Assembly (NCBI GenBank): GCA_021738505.1
Contig: JAIPBW010000024.1
Coordinates: forward strand, 1-40,722
Reading direction: 5' to 3'
From: Bacteroidales bacterium
GTDB lineage: Bacteria; Bacteroidota; Bacteroidia; Bacteroidales; PWNQ01
Length of the DNA stretch: 40,722 nucleotides
The notes below the pieces were generated by a model. It had not been told where the DNA came from and made no database searches. It saw only the letters and a list, made by a program, of their open reading frames with translations. The translations under genes were made by a program, and so were the position numbers. Below, piece after piece: positions 39,603 to 40,722 of this stretch (position 1 is the first letter of the stretch; the number at the start of each line of letters is the position of its first letter).

Positions 39603-40047
39603 AAAAAAGGATCAACAAATAAATTTCAGGCTTGAACGAGTAACAACTGAGCAATTCTCTATTGACGAGGAGGTCTATGATGAAGCGGGAAGCAAAAGCA
39701 AGATTAACTTAAATGTTCGCTTTAATTATGCTTTAAATTCCGAAAGTAAAATTGTTTCTGTTTTTACCGGTTTCAAATTTGAGATGAACGGCGTTTCATT
39801 TTTGATCATTGAGGCTGGTGGACATTTTTTAATCAAAGAAGAAGACTGGAATGATATGCTTAGCCCTGAAAACAATAAAATAACTTTGCCAAAAGGCTTT
39901 GTGCAGCATATGGCAATGATCACAGTAGGCACAACTCGTGGAATTCTCCATGCAAAAACAGATGGAACAGAATTCAATAGGTTCCTTATCCCAACAATTA
40001 ACCTTACAGAGATCATCAGAAAAGATGTGGTGCTGGAAGTAAATTAA
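39595..40047 (+). CDS. SecB-like protein, candidate chaperone of a TAC system
   Basis: MDKKKDQQINFRLERVTTEQFSI.. / FKFEMNGVSFLIIEAGGHFLI / LPKGFVQHMAMITVGTTRGILHAKTDGTEFNRFLIPTINLTEII resembles SecB layout; ATG at 39595 overlaps the antitoxin stop by 8 nt. Confidence 0.65.
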   Translation: MDKKKDQQINFRLERVTTEQFSIDEEVYDEAGSKSKINLNVRFNYALNSESKIVSVFTGFKFEMNGVSFLIIEAGGHFLIKEEDWNDMLSPENNKITLPKGFVQHMAMITVGTTRGILHAKTDGTEFNRFLIPTINLTEIIRKDVVLEVN

Positions 40048-40662
40048 GGTATTAAGAAAACCTTAGCAATTGAGCTTGCACCTAAGAATATCAGCATTTC
40101 TAAATTATCTGTCTTCCTTCAATAGAAGTTGACAAGCAATTATGTGAGAATAATTACAGCACTGATGATAACGATACACAGCTTAGAAGGTGGAATGTAA
40201 ATCGTTTCCTGAATCAAATGATGGATTTGTTGCATATTCCGGAGCAAGTTGTGCCACTCATACCGGGGGAATTGTGCCAGGCAAAAAACAAGCCCCAGCA
40301 TAATTTCCGGCACTCCTGCAGTATCCAAGCCTCTCTCCTACTCTTTTTGACAAAAACAAATCTGCCATGCAATATTTTTTCATTACCTTTACAGAACAAA
40401 TCCAGCAAGGACAAATAACCTGAACTTGAAATGGGTTTTATACTAGCTGTCGTTGACTGCATGCAAGTGTTTCAGAACAAAACAAAAATTGACAAATAAA
40501 TTCAAATGTAAAAGAATGGATTATCAATAATAATGTTTAATTGATTTTAGGTCACTGCAATTGATAATAGTGTTAAGGAATCGATATAATACTCCCCAAA
40601 ATTAAGACCATTTGTTAAATTGAAAAATAAATGAGAATTTAGAACCATTAAAAAGGAGTATT

Positions 40663-40722
40663 ATGAAAAAAGCAACAAGAAGAAAATTCACACCGGAGTT
40701 TAAGGCAAAAGTAGCCATAGAA
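40663..40722 (+). mobile_element. 5' fragment of an IS3-type transposase OrfA, truncated by window end
   Basis: MKKATRRKFTPEFKAKVAIE is a typical OrfA (HTH) N-terminus; SD aaggag upstream. Confidence 0.85.

Noticed and set aside
40214-40462. 82-aa minus-strand ORF near the right end
   Set aside because: No domain and no promoter; region looks like intergenic debris between the TAC-like operon and the IS element

Overview
Accessory-rich chromosomal window from a Bacteroidetes-type genome (TAnnTTTG promoters, T9SS C-terminal sorting domain, PorP/SprF, DUF4294, tig-clpP-clpX). Left to right: alkaline phosphatase; a four-gene electron-bifurcating [FeFe] hydrogenase operon (hndB-C-D-A order); TonB-dependent receptor plus lipoprotein; pcm; Gfo/Idh/MocA oxidoreductase; lipoprotein; sugar transferase; a phased 10-bp GTCATT repeat array; DUF4294 protein; clpX-clpP-tig; tRNA-Leu; DUF302; baeRF-like protein divergent from prfC; sdaA; tRNA-Ser; PorP/SprF; a 4-kb T9SS-secreted Calx-beta protein; LytTR two-component system; a small membrane protein; a 1226-aa FN3 protein; a three-gene operon at 38.6-40.0 kb; and the start of an IS3-type transposase at the right edge. 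The most interesting candidate is the 38.6-40.0 kb operon. By sequence reading it looks like a toxin-antitoxin-chaperone (TAC) system: a RelE/HigB-like candidate toxin, an XRE antitoxin with a C-terminal tail, and a SecB-like protein. It has a perfect 18-bp palindrome upstream as a candidate operator. The second is the strictly 10-bp-phased GTCATT array at 14.55-14.67 kb. All family calls come from motif reading only; no database search was run.
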